16,267 nucleotides of DNA from Desulfuromonadaceae bacterium (GCA_003250235.1 QKGY01000318.1:1-16267), one strand, 5' to 3'; numbered from the stretch's first letter, positions 5,874 through 13,437 are shown. Notes: a model not told the origin generated them from the letters alone. Program-made: numbers and translations.

Positions 5874-7955
5874 GTGACCGAGGAACAAGGCAAACTGACA
5901 ATCGACGAGCAGGACGAGGGATTGGCGACAGCCAAACGCATGGTCGAAGAAGAGGAGATGGGACTTCGCCATGTATCGGGGTGGCAGCGTTTTCTGGTGC
6001 CCGTCGTGGCCCTGTCCTGGTCTCTGTTCCAGCTCTCGCTGGCAAGCTGGCTGCTGCTCGACTCGACCTATGTGAGGGCCATCCACCTGGCCTTTGCCAT
6101 GTTCCTGATCTTTGTCTCCTTTCCGACCCTGAAACGCCACGTCAGTATTCCCGGCCTGCGATGGCTGTCGGCCACCGACCGCATCCCGGTCATGGATCTT
6201 CTGCTGGCCTGTTTTGCCGCCTTTCTGGCCCTCTACATCGTCATCGACTTCGAGGGGATTGCCAGTCGTGTCGGCATGCTCAACACCCGCGACATGATCA
6301 TCGGCTCGCTGCTCATCCTTTTTCTGTGGGAAGCGGCCCGCCGCGTCGTCGGTCCGGCCCTGTCGGTCATCGGTATCTTCTTTACCCTCTATGCGTTTTT
6401 TGGCCCCTATATGCCGGACTTCCTGGCTTTCAAGGGGGTCAGCGTCAACCGCTTCATCGGGCAGATCTCTCTGACCACCGAAGGGATCTTCGGCGTTCCG
6501 ATATACGTCTCCGCCAAGATCGTCTTTCTCTACGTTCTGTTCGGTGCCCTTCTCGAGAGGGCGGGAGCCGGCCGTTTCTTCATCGACCTGGCCATGAGTC
6601 TGCTGGGGCGTTACAAGGGGGGACCGGCCAAGGCTGCCGTCCTGTCTTCGGGGCTCACCGGGCTGATATCCGGCTCGTCCATTGCCAACGTGGTCACCAC
6701 CGGGACCTTCACCATCCCGCTGATGAAAAAGGTCGGCTATCCGGCCAAAAAGGCGGCCGCCATCGAAGTGGCCGTCTCCACCAACGGCCAGCTCATGCCT
6801 CCGGTCATGGGAGCCGCGGCCTTTATCATTGCCGAATATGTCAACCTGCCGTACCTCGAAGTCTGCAAGGCGGCAGCGATACCGGCTTTTGCTTCCTACG
6901 TGGCGCTGTTTTTCCTGACTCACATCGAAGCGTCCAAGCTCGGCATGCGCGGGCTGCCGAAAGCCGACCTTCCGGCATTTTTCAGCACGATGATCAACGG
7001 CATCCATTACCTGGTACCGATCCTGTTCCTACTCTATGAGCTCATCGTGCCGCGGCACTCCCCCGAAGTGGCCGCGTTTCGCGCTACCATGGTGCTACTG
7101 CTACTCATGCTGTTCCAGCACGCGATCCGGGCCCAAAAAGAGGGAACCTCCATCGTGGAAGGATTCAAGGTTGGCGTCGTCGACATCTATTCCGGACTGG
7201 TGGCCGGTGCCCGCAACATGGTCAGCGTCGGTGTGGCGACGGCGGCCGCTGGGATCGTCGTCGGCGTGGTGACGATGGGCTTGGGCGGGCTCGTCACCGA
7301 CATCATCGACACCCTCAGCATGGGCAACCTCTACATGATGCTGGGAATCGTCGCCATCTGCAGCCTGATTCTCGGCATGGGGCTGCCGACAACGGCCAAC
7401 TACATCGTTATGGCCAGCCTGACCGCACCGGCCCTCGTGACCCTGGCCGATCTCAACGGTTTCACTGTCCCGCTGATCGCCGCCCATCTGTACTGCTTTT
7501 ACTTTGGCATCCTGGCTGACGACACCCCGCCGGTGGGGCTGGCGGCCTATGCGGCGGCGGCCATCGCCAAGAGCGATCCTATCCCAACCGGGGTTCAGGG
7601 ATTTCTCTACGACATACGCACGGCTGCCCTTCCCTTCATGTTCATCTTCAACACCGATATTCTGCTGGTGGGCATCTCCAATTTCTTCGAGGCGGTCTTT
7701 ATCTTCGTCATGACCTGCATCGGCACCTGCGCTTTTGCCGCGGCGACCCAGGGATGGTTTATCGCCAAGAACCGCTGGTACGAGTTCATCGGCTTGGGAA
7801 TCGTCTGCGGGTTCATGTTCCGCCCCTATTTCTTCGCCGGACTCGTCGGGATCGAGGAGCATCATCTCGCCTACCTGCTCGGCGTCGCCATGTTCATCGG
7901 TCTCTATCTGCTGCAGAAGATGCGCGTCAAAAAATCCGCCCTGGCGGCGGCGTAA
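5874..7955 (+). CDS. TRAP transporter fused permease (DctQ-DctM, 4TM/12TM type)
   Basis: The 693-residue inner-membrane protein combines the small (DctQ-like) and large (DctM-like) TRAP subunits, as is usual for TAXI systems. A charged cytoplasmic N-terminus (1-35) precedes about four hydrophobic segments (roughly 40-180). The large DctM-like part has conserved SGSSIANVVTTGTFTIPLMK (266-285), STNGQLMPPVMGAAAF (302-317), GMGLPTTANY (501-510) and DDTPPVGLAAYAAAA (549-563). The last 70 residues hold two further membrane helices. GTG 5874 is the start: AAGGAG lies 6 bases upstream, and no upstream ATG in frame gives a sensible extension. TRAP transporters are secondary carriers driven by ion gradients (typically Na+). 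The usp gene follows after 9 bp. Confidence 0.93.
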   Translation: MTEEQGKLTIDEQDEGLATAKRMVEEEEMGLRHVSGWQRFLVPVVALSWSLFQLSLASWLLLDSTYVRAIHLAFAMFLIFVSFPTLKRHVSIPGLRWLSATDRIPVMDLLLACFAAFLALYIVIDFEGIASRVGMLNTRDMIIGSLLILFLWEAARRVVGPALSVIGIFFTLYAFFGPYMPDFLAFKGVSVNRFIGQISLTTEGIFGVPIYVSAKIVFLYVLFGALLERAGAGRFFIDLAMSLLGRYKGGPAKAAVLSSGLTGLISGSSIANVVTTGTFTIPLMKKVGYPAKKAAAIEVAVSTNGQLMPPVMGAAAFIIAEYVNLPYLEVCKAAAIPAFASYVALFFLTHIEASKLGMRGLPKADLPAFFSTMINGIHYLVPILFLLYELIVPRHSPEVAAFRATMVLLLLMLFQHAIRAQKEGTSIVEGFKVGVVDIYSGLVAGARNMVSVGVATAAAGIVVGVVTMGLGGLVTDIIDTLSMGNLYMMLGIVAICSLILGMGLPTTANYIVMASLTAPALVTLADLNGFTVPLIAAHLYCFYFGILADDTPPVGLAAYAAAAIAKSDPIPTGVQGFLYDIRTAALPFMFIFNTDILLVGISNFFEAVFIFVMTCIGTCAFAAATQGWFIAKNRWYEFIGLGIVCGFMFRPYFFAGLVGIEEHHLAYLLGVAMFIGLYLLQKMRVKKSALAAA

Positions 7956-7964
7956 GGAGGAACC

Positions 7965-8459
7965 ATGATCCCCCAGTATAAAAAAATCCTGTATGCCACC
8001 GACCTTTCCCTCAATTCGGCGCACGCCTTCAAGCACGCCATCAGCCTCGCCCGTTATTACAAAGCACAGGTCATCCTGCTGCACATCCTGCCGGAAGTCG
8101 ATGCGGCCACCATGAATTACGTGGCCACGGTGATGGGCTCCGACAAGCTGGCCGGATTCGAGCTGGATCACAAGGAAGAGATCAAGGACGATATCCGCCG
8201 CCAGCTCCACCAGCTTGCCAAGGAGGAGCTCGAGGATCACCCGGAAGACGTGCAGCGTATCGCCGACATCGAGGTCCACTACGGCAACCCGGTCGCCCAA
8301 ATCCTGCAACACGCCGATACGCTGGACGTCGACCTGATCGTCCTCGGCAGCCATGGCAAGGGAGCCCTCAAATACGCGTTCCTCGGCAGCGTCGCCGAAA
8401 AGGTGCTGCGCAAATGCCATCGCCCGGTGCTGATCGTGCCCCTCGACCGGCAGGCCTGA
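7965..8459 (+). CDS. UspA-family universal stress protein of the transporter operon
   Basis: This is a 164-residue single-domain Usp. It opens with KKILYATDLSLNS (Asp13 of the nucleotide site). The ATP-binding signature G-x2-G-x9-GS is complete (G128, G131, G141-S142), so it probably belongs to the ATP-binding class. The tail is the usual CHRPVLIVP strand. The ribosome site AAGGAGG lies just after the permease stop and 9 bp separate the genes, so it is cotranscribed and translated with the transporter. Usp proteins encoded in TRAP operons are known (TeaD, encoded with the ectoine transporter TeaABC, modulates transport), so a regulatory role on this permease is a reasonable inference. The stop codon lies inside the operon's terminator stem. 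Confidence 0.92.
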   Translation: MIPQYKKILYATDLSLNSAHAFKHAISLARYYKAQVILLHILPEVDAATMNYVATVMGSDKLAGFELDHKEEIKDDIRRQLHQLAKEELEDHPEDVQRIADIEVHYGNPVAQILQHADTLDVDLIVLGSHGKGALKYAFLGSVAEKVLRKCHRPVLIVPLDRQA

Positions 8460-8483
8460 GTAGGCTGCCCGTCTTATTTTTTC
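8449..8483 (+). terminator. Rho-independent terminator overlapping the usp stop codon
   Basis: GGCAG-CCT (8449-8457, one bulged G at 8454) pairs with AGGCTGCC (8462-8469) around the loop GAGT, and CGTCTTATTTTTT follows. The TGA of usp (8457-8459) is within the hairpin. It closes the TAXI-TRAP-usp operon before the separately promoted GntR gene. Confidence 0.7.
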
Positions 8484-8498
8484 TCCGAAAAAAACTTC

Positions 8499-8527
8499 TC
8501 GACAATGCGACGGGACAGGTGTAAAAA
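8499..8527 (+). promoter_or_regulatory. Sigma-70-type promoter of the GntR-aminotransferase unit
   Basis: TCGACA (8499-8504; 5 of 6 to TTGACA), 17 bp, then TAAAAA (8522-8527; 4 of 6 to TATAAT). The predicted start near 8534 places the 21-bp palindrome at about +6 to +26. Confidence 0.5.
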
Positions 8528-8538
8528 ACACGGCATGA

Positions 8539-8559
8539 AAATGTCGACATTCGACATTT
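8539..8559 (+). promoter_or_regulatory. Perfect 21-bp palindrome, likely GntR autoregulatory operator
   Basis: Nine-base arms AAATGTCGA (8539-8547) and TCGACATTT (8551-8559) flank CAT. The site abuts the ribosome-binding GGAG (8560-8563) and lies just downstream of the predicted transcription start. A dimeric GntR repressor bound here would block its own expression and that of the aminotransferase. The binding protein is inferred from adjacency. Confidence 0.65.
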
Positions 8560-8569
8560 GGAGACAACG

Positions 8570-9238
8570 ATGGCTCTCGATAAAAAAACCTACAAAGATT
8601 TTGTCATCGACCATGTCTATGGCGGCATCATGGAGGGGAAGTTGGAGCCGGGGCAGAAGGTCCTCGAAGTGGCCCTCTCCGCCGAGCTGGGCATCAGCCG
8701 AGCCCCGGTCCGCGAAGCACTGCGTGAGATGATTGGCGACGGTCTGCTCGATTACCGCCCGCAGGTCGGCACCTTCGTTGCCCGGCTGACCCCGGCGGAC
8801 ATCCGTGATGCCTATGCGACGCGCGGAGTCCTGGAAGGATTTGCCGCGGCCTGTGCCGCCCCTCATCTGACCGCCGAAGACATCCGTCGCCTCAGAGCCC
8901 TCTGCGACCGGATGGAAACGGAAGCCGTCGGCCACCTGCAGCGTCCGCTGATCGACACGGGAGAGGATTTCCACCACCTGATCCTCAGCCGCTGCCCGAA
9001 CCCCCTGCTGAACGATTTCAGCGCCCGGCTCAGCCGCAGGGTGCATATCCAGTTTAGCCACTACTGGGGGAGGATGTACGAAGGCCAGGAGATCCGCAGC
9101 CGGCATCTGCAGATCGTCGAGGCCCTTGCCGGAGGGGATCCCCGCCAGATCGAGGAGACCCTTCGCCACCATTACTTTTCCACCGGCGAGCGCATCGCCG
9201 GCCTGATCGCGTCCCAGATGAAAGAGGAGTCCCCATGA
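8570..9238 (+). CDS. GntR-family regulator, FadR/FCD subfamily
   Basis: The 222-residue regulator has a GntR winged helix (about 8-72). This includes GKLEPGQKV, the recognition region LGISRAPVREALREM (40-54) and the wing GLLDYRPQVGTFVA (58-71). An all-helical FCD ligand domain (about 78-212) follows, with histidines at 135/136 (GEDFHH), 179 and 200/201, where many FCD proteins bind a metal that contacts a carboxylate effector. The start is ATG 8570, with GGAG at 8560-8563; a TTG at 8558 would lie inside the palindrome and lacks a ribosome site. The stop overlaps the aminotransferase start by 4 bp. FCD regulators usually respond to organic or amino acids, which fits control of this catabolic-looking unit, perhaps also of the transporter. 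The effector is unknown. Confidence 0.92.
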   Translation: MALDKKTYKDFVIDHVYGGIMEGKLEPGQKVLEVALSAELGISRAPVREALREMIGDGLLDYRPQVGTFVARLTPADIRDAYATRGVLEGFAAACAAPHLTAEDIRRLRALCDRMETEAVGHLQRPLIDTGEDFHHLILSRCPNPLLNDFSARLSRRVHIQFSHYWGRMYEGQEIRSRHLQIVEALAGGDPRQIEETLRHHYFSTGERIAGLIASQMKEESP

Positions 9239-10527
9239 GTCCCAATGGAACCCACGAAATGCACGTCAATCTCAACGTCCGCGGTCTCCCCCTCTCGGCG
9301 ACCCTGGAAATCAATGAAATCTCCAACGGGCTGATTGCCCAGGGGAAGAACGTCTACAAGCTGGGGCTCGGCCAATCCCCCTTTCCCGTTCCCCAGGCGG
9401 TGGTCGACGAACTGAAGACCAATGCCCACCAGAAGGATTATCTGCCGGTGCGCGGCCTCCCCGCCCTGCAACAGGCGGTGGTCGGTTATTTCGAGCGGAC
9501 CCAGGGTCTGGCCTACCTGCCGCAGAACGTTCTGGTCGGACCCGGCTCCAAGGAGCTGATGTTCATTCTGCAACTGGTCTACTACGGAGATCTGGTGATT
9601 CCCACCCCGAGCTGGGTTTCCTACGCCCCCCAGGCCCATATCATCGGCCGACCGGTGCGCTGGGTGCCTACCCGGGCCGAAAACAAGTGGCTGCTCACCC
9701 CCGACGAGCTGGAGAAGGTCTGCGCCGACGACCCGCAAAAACCGCGCATCGTTATTCTCAACTATCCCAACAACCCCACGGGATATACCTACAGCGACGA
9801 CGAGCTCCAGGCTCTGGCCGCCGTAGCCCGCAAGTACCGGATCATCATGCTCTCCGACGAGATCTACGGCGAGCTGCAGTTCGACGGCGGACATCGCTCC
9901 ATCGCCCGCTACTACCCCGAAGGGACCATCATCAGCAGCGGTCTGAGCAAGTGGTGCGGAGCGGGCGGATGGCGGCTCGGCACCTTTATCGCTCCCAAGG
10001 AACTGGGGTGGATCGTCAAGGGCATGGCCACCGTGGCCTCGGAAACCTTCACCGCCACCAGCGCACCGATCCAGTACGCCGCGGTGCGCGCCTTCAACGG
10101 CGGCGTGTCCATCGAGCGCTATCTGTGGCAGTCGCGACGCATCCTGAAAGCCCTGGCAGAGCGCGTCCATGCGTCGCTGACGGGGCTGGGGCTGTCGCTG
10201 GCCCCTTTTGACGGCGGATTCTACGCCTTCCCGGACTTCAGCCCGCTGCGGGATAAACTCTCCGCTCGGGGGATCACCACCAGCGCCCAGCTCTGCACGC
10301 GGCTGCTCGAAGAAACAGGGGTCGCCATCCTTCCCGGCAACTGTTTCGGCAGGCCGGAGCAGGAATTGACCGCCCGTCTGGCTTTCGTCGATTTCGACGG
10401 TGCGCGGGCTCTGGCGGCCGCTGAACAGGTGCCCAACGACCAGGTGCTCGGAGACGAGTTCCTGCGTCGCAATTGCGACAAAGTGGTGTCGGCCATGGAG
10501 AGAATGGCCGACTGGCTGACCCTTTAG
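9235..10527 (+). CDS. PLP-dependent class I/II aminotransferase
   Basis: This 430-residue fold-type I aminotransferase is expected to act in the cytoplasm, moving an amino group between an amino acid and a 2-oxoacid. Seen in sequence: GPGSKE (102-107, phosphate-side loop), the NYPNNPTG motif (176-183), DEIYGEL (208-214, Asp to the pyridine nitrogen), SSGLSKWCGAGGWRLG with the PLP lysine K239, and R381 in ARLAFVDFDG as the likely substrate-carboxylate arginine. The C-terminal 40 residues are helical. The ATG overlaps the GntR stop (ATGA) after a GAGGAG ribosome site, so production is coupled to the regulator. Together they resemble an unfused counterpart of MocR proteins (GntR plus aminotransferase), though this enzyme keeps all catalytic residues and the regulator is of FCD type. 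Substrate specificity cannot be read from the motifs. Confidence 0.9.
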   Translation: MSPNGTHEMHVNLNVRGLPLSATLEINEISNGLIAQGKNVYKLGLGQSPFPVPQAVVDELKTNAHQKDYLPVRGLPALQQAVVGYFERTQGLAYLPQNVLVGPGSKELMFILQLVYYGDLVIPTPSWVSYAPQAHIIGRPVRWVPTRAENKWLLTPDELEKVCADDPQKPRIVILNYPNNPTGYTYSDDELQALAAVARKYRIIMLSDEIYGELQFDGGHRSIARYYPEGTIISSGLSKWCGAGGWRLGTFIAPKELGWIVKGMATVASETFTATSAPIQYAAVRAFNGGVSIERYLWQSRRILKALAERVHASLTGLGLSLAPFDGGFYAFPDFSPLRDKLSARGITTSAQLCTRLLEETGVAILPGNCFGRPEQELTARLAFVDFDGARALAAAEQVPNDQVLGDEFLRRNCDKVVSAMERMADWLTL

Positions 10528-10531
10528 CCAC

Positions 10532-10575
10532 AAAAACAAGAGGCCGGCCCCAAACGGGACCGGCCTCTTGTTTTT
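10532..10575. terminator. Bidirectional rho-independent terminator
   Basis: Arms AAAAACAAGAGGCCGG (10532-10547) and CCGGCCTCTTGTTTTT (10560-10575) are perfect, with a further CCC/GGG pairing inside. A/T tracts on both sides let it end the plus-strand aminotransferase transcript and the minus-strand LOG-family transcript. Confidence 0.93.
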
Positions 10576-10593
10576 TCAGTGTCGTGCAGAAAC

Positions 10594-11628
10594 TCAAAAA
10601 GAGTTGATCCGGCGGATAAAAGCTTTGAGAAGACCGAAGCTGCGCCGATTGAACTGGAAAGCCAGGCGCGGCAGCGCCATGAGATCGGGCTCGTCCTTTT
10701 CCTCCGGAAGGGCGGAAATCAGGCGAATGGAACTCCCCGGTTCAAGAATCTCGCGGAACTCGTTTTCCAGGATTCCCGCCTGCTCCTCGGTCAGGTTCTT
10801 GTTCAGGCGGATGACCAGCGTGTCCTTGACGAACCGGCTCGAATGATAGACCCGGTAGAAATCGTCGATGATCTGCACCGCCTCCTGGGGATCGCGGGTG
10901 ATGGTAAATAGGCTGAAATCCTCCCCGGAAATGAGACCGCGCGTGAGCAGGGTCTTGCGGATGAACTGGAACCAGTTCTCCCAATAGTCGCCGTTATCGT
11001 CATCGATGAGCACCAGGGGGATCGGGGGATTCTTCCCGGTCTGCACCAGGGTCAGGGTCTCCATGGCCTCATCGAGAGTACCGAACCCGCCGGGAAACAG
11101 GGCCACGGCATGAGCCTCTTTGAGAAACGCCACCTTGCGATTGAAGAAATACTTGTAGGTGATGACGTTCCGACTGTTTTCCATGACCGGATTGGTATCC
11201 TGCTCGAAAGGCAGCCGGATATTGACCGCAAAGGAATTATCGGCACCGGCCCCCTCGTTGCCGGCCTGCATGATGCCGCCACCCCCGCCGGTGATGACCA
11301 TGTAACCCCGTTCGGCCAACCCCTGGGAGAACGCCACGCACTTCTGATAAATCGTCTCGGTCGGCGCCGTGCGGGCCGACCCGAAGATCGTCACCTTCTT
11401 GCGATTCCGGAAGGGGGAAAAAATCTTGTTGGTATAGCGCATCTCCTTCATGGTGGTGCGCATCAGTTTCAGATCGGCCAGGTAGTCGTTCTCCTGCCCG
11501 GCCTTCAGGGCGCTGAGAATCATTTCCCGGATCATAGCCGGATGATGGGCTCCAACCTTTTTGATGAGATCGTCGATCAGATCATCGATCTCGCCGTTGG
11601 TCCGGGTGAAATGCAGTTCGTTAGGCAT
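10594..11628 (-). CDS. LOG-family nucleotide 5'-monophosphate nucleosidase-like protein
   Basis: The 344-residue protein has the Rossmann-like LOG core. VTIFGSARTAP (about 79-89) forms the first strand, GGGGGIMQAGNEGA (114-127) is the nucleotide-binding loop, and the family signature PGGFGTLDEAME (179-190) carries the catalytic Glu. LOG proteins were once misnamed lysine decarboxylases. Characterised members cleave the base from nucleoside 5'-monophosphates. This one has about 75 extra N-terminal residues and about 80 extra at the C-terminus compared with short LOG proteins, with no membrane segment. ATG 11626-11628 is preceded by AGGGGAGG. It is the second gene of a pair with the cysteine-cluster gene 32 bp upstream. 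The exact substrate is open. Confidence 0.88.
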   Translation of the reverse strand: MPNELHFTRTNGEIDDLIDDLIKKVGAHHPAMIREMILSALKAGQENDYLADLKLMRTTMKEMRYTNKIFSPFRNRKKVTIFGSARTAPTETIYQKCVAFSQGLAERGYMVITGGGGGIMQAGNEGAGADNSFAVNIRLPFEQDTNPVMENSRNVITYKYFFNRKVAFLKEAHAVALFPGGFGTLDEAMETLTLVQTGKNPPIPLVLIDDDNGDYWENWFQFIRKTLLTRGLISGEDFSLFTITRDPQEAVQIIDDFYRVYHSSRFVKDTLVIRLNKNLTEEQAGILENEFREILEPGSSIRLISALPEEKDEPDLMALPRLAFQFNRRSFGLLKAFIRRINSF

Positions 11629-11660
11629 GTATCCTCCCCTGGTTCATCATAAAATCACTC

Positions 11661-12230
11661 TCATGTGCGTTTGCTGTCGACCGAGGCGGATGTACGCGCC
11701 AGGAAGGCGCTTTCGCCAAGTCTCTCGTGCCGGATGAACAGCCCGCGCAGGCTGGACCCCGCATAGCGGGCGTCGAACGCCCCGTAGAGCCCGCGTAGCT
11801 CCTTTTCGAGGGCGTAGAAGCGCTGCCGGTCCATAGGACTCAGGTTGTCCTCGACCCGCTCACAATTGAAGGTGATGCAGTTGAACGGCCGCAAAGCCGC
11901 TTCGATCATACAGCCCGCCGAACCCAGAAACGGGCAGGGGGCCTTAAAATCGGGATGCGGGAGGGGTTGTCCCGCATGGAGGAACCCCAGAAGATTGACC
12001 AGGGTGAAATGGTTCCGCCCCCGGTCGCAGCAGGCGCCCAGGCAACCGGCACAGGTTGACGGCCCTTGCGCCTGGAGAAACAGGGCATGGAGCTCTCTCT
12101 GCACCACGCCGATACGAATCAACTTCTGTGTGATCCAGTCTTTCTCTTCAGCGGGAGCCCGGAGAAATTCGTCGCGGACCCGTCCGATGATCCGGGCCCA
12201 GGTACCCTGATAGTCGTTGCTGGAAACCAT
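11661..12230 (-). CDS. YkgJ-like cysteine-cluster protein
   Basis: The 189-residue cytoplasmic protein contains eight cysteines laid out as in the YkgJ (CxxCxxCC) putative zinc- or iron-binding family. These are C60, C63, C67 and C68, then C99 in APCPFL, C107 in GCMIE, C118 in RPFNC and C123 in FNCE. The RPxxC element is characteristic. The first cluster is spaced CxxCxxxCC, one residue longer than the family name implies. The N-terminal 50 and C-terminal 60 residues are helical and charged. ATG 12228-12230 has a weak GGAAAG ribosome site. It is followed by the LOG-family gene and lies 62 bp downstream of rnpB. The function of the family is unsettled. Confidence 0.82.
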   Translation of the reverse strand: MVSSNDYQGTWARIIGRVRDEFLRAPAEEKDWITQKLIRIGVVQRELHALFLQAQGPSTCAGCLGACCDRGRNHFTLVNLLGFLHAGQPLPHPDFKAPCPFLGSAGCMIEAALRPFNCITFNCERVEDNLSPMDRQRFYALEKELRGLYGAFDARYAGSSLRGLFIRHERLGESAFLARTSASVDSKRT

Positions 12231-12250
12231 GCACTTTCCGAAACGGCAAA

Positions 12251-12290
12251 CGGCACAACCTCAACAGGATGTGCCGCCTTCCTGAAAAAA
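12251..12290 (-). terminator. Candidate 3' end signals of rnpB
   Basis: On the minus strand the RNase P RNA P1 helix is followed at once by TGTTTTTT (T run at 12285-12290). About 10 bases further on, CGGCACA (12270-12276) pairs with TGTGCCG (12251-12257) around a 12-base loop, followed by TTTGCCGTTT. Either could end the transcript; neither is a classical compact terminator. Confidence 0.35.
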
Positions 12291-12292
12291 CA

Positions 12293-12669
12293 GGCTGGAG
12301 AAGGCCATAAGCCGGGTTCTGTTCCCTGAGGCGGTTTCCCGCCTCAGGGTGATGATCATTCCTCTAGGACCGCCGTTGCCGACGGCCTCAAGCAACCTAA
12401 CCCGGGAGCTTCGGACGGGCCGCCCTCAAACGCTCCCCTATTTGGTCTTGCTCCGGATGGGGTTTACCGAGCTTCCGACGTCGCCGCCGGAACTGGTGAG
12501 CTCTTACCTCACCCTTTCACCCTTACCCGCCTGAAAGCGGGCGGTCTCCTCTCTGTGGCACTTTCCCTGGGGTCGCCCCCGGTCCCCGTTAGGGACCATC
12601 CTGCCCTGCGGAGCCCGGACTTTCCTCCCGTCCCCTGAGGGACCAGCGATCATCTGTCCTTCTCCAGCC
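12293..12669 (-). ncRNA. rnpB: RNase P RNA (bacterial type A)
   Basis: The 377-base RNA is the ribozyme that matures tRNA 5' ends. On the minus strand it shows the conserved core GAGGAAAGTCCGGGCTCC (plus-strand 12610-12627), the type A segment beginning GGTAAACCCC and ending CCAAATAGG (12437-12468), and ACAGAACCCGGCTTA (12308-12322). The ends are defined by a perfect 12-bp P1 helix, GGCTGGAGAAGG (5' end) with CCTTCTCCAGCC (3' end). A strong internal hairpin CCCTGAGGCGG-GAAA-CCGCCTCAGGG lies near the 3' end. The promoter places transcription start at about base 12669, matching the P1 end. Confidence 0.97.
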
Positions 12670-12675
12670 CCACCC

Positions 12676-12704
12676 ATTATCGGATGCCTTGCCCGTTGCT
12701 ACAA
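12676..12704 (-). promoter_or_regulatory. Sigma-70-type promoter of rnpB
   Basis: On the minus strand TTGTAG (12699-12704), 17 bp, GATAAT (12676-12681; 5 of 6 to TATAAT). The start of transcription is predicted about 7 bases on, at the first base of P1 (12669). The promoter sits within 60 bp of the zinc-ribbon gene stop. Confidence 0.7.
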
Positions 12705-12726
12705 GACCTGTGCGACGTCGCCCTGA

Positions 12727-13437
12727 TTACTTCTGGATGACCACGTAGAGCAGGCGGTTGCAGTGGGGACAGCTCTGAATCTCGCTGGCCGAGAACAGGC
12801 TGTTGAACAGCTGGGGGGGCAGATGCATGTTGCAGCCGAGGCAGGTTTCGTTGCGGGCCTCGACGATGGCAACGCCGCCGCGACGCTCCAGAAGCATGTG
12901 GTAGCGTTTGCGAACGGTGGTGGAAAGATCGCCGAGGAGCAATTCCCTTTCGGACTCCTTGGCCTCTATGGCGCCGTTGAACTCCGCCATGTCGGCATCG
13001 ATCTCGGCCCCCCGGGAGCCGGCCTTCTCTTTCAGGGCAGTGAGCTCCCCGTCCTTCTCCTCGCGGTCCTTGACGAGCACGTCGATCTCCGCATCCTTGC
13101 GCTGGATGCTGTCAAGCAGCTCCTTGTTCATCTTCTTGGCGGTATCAATTTCCTTCAGGACCGCGACATATTCCTTTTGGGTCTTGATTCCGGGAAGACG
13201 GCCTTCGGCCTTCTTGACATTGTCCTGCTCCTGGGCAAGCGCTTGGTTGAGTTTGCCGCGCTCGTCCTTCAGCACATCAATGTCGCCATCGAGTTTGTCC
13301 ACCATGCCCTGGATGCGTGCCATCTCGTCGTTCAGGACCTGCTGTTCCTCCTCAAGTTTCTGCCGCTTCTGGCGGATGGCGTTCAGTTCCTGATCCAGTC
13401 CCTGCAGATTCTTGAGCCGTTCCATCTTTTCTTGCAC
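12727..13437 (-). CDS. Coiled-coil C4-type zinc ribbon protein
   Basis: The 236-residue protein has two parts. Residues 1-185 are an almost unbroken charged coiled coil (Lys/Glu/Leu/Gln rich), with the motif LPGIKTQKEYVAVLKEI near 81-97. Residues 195-232 form a zinc ribbon with CLGC (C199, C202) and CPHC (C223, C226). This is the C4-type zinc-ribbon family related to Helicobacter HP0958/FlgZ-type proteins; a nucleic-acid or protein-scaffold role has been proposed for relatives, not shown here. I prefer GTG 13435-13437 because GGAGG lies 8 bases upstream; an ATG four codons later is possible. It follows the Nif3-like gene after 51 bp and is probably cotranscribed with it. Confidence 0.88.
   Translation of the reverse strand: MQEKMERLKNLQGLDQELNAIRQKRQKLEEEQQVLNDEMARIQGMVDKLDGDIDVLKDERGKLNQALAQEQDNVKKAEGRLPGIKTQKEYVAVLKEIDTAKKMNKELLDSIQRKDAEIDVLVKDREEKDGELTALKEKAGSRGAEIDADMAEFNGAIEAKESERELLLGDLSTTVRKRYHMLLERRGGVAIVEARNETCLGCNMHLPPQLFNSLFSASEIQSCPHCNRLLYVVIQK

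Noticed and set aside
5358..8567. Two long minus-strand open frames (5358-7007 and 7101-8567) opposite the TAXI-TRAP-usp genes
   Set aside because: Both are rich in Asp, Gly, His and Gln, cross real gene boundaries and show no recognisable motif; third-position GC of the sense genes explains the lack of stops.
9172..10539. Long minus-strand open frame opposite the aminotransferase
   Set aside because: It is fully antisense to an enzyme with all catalytic motifs and starts inside the bidirectional terminator region; no ribosome site or domain evidence.
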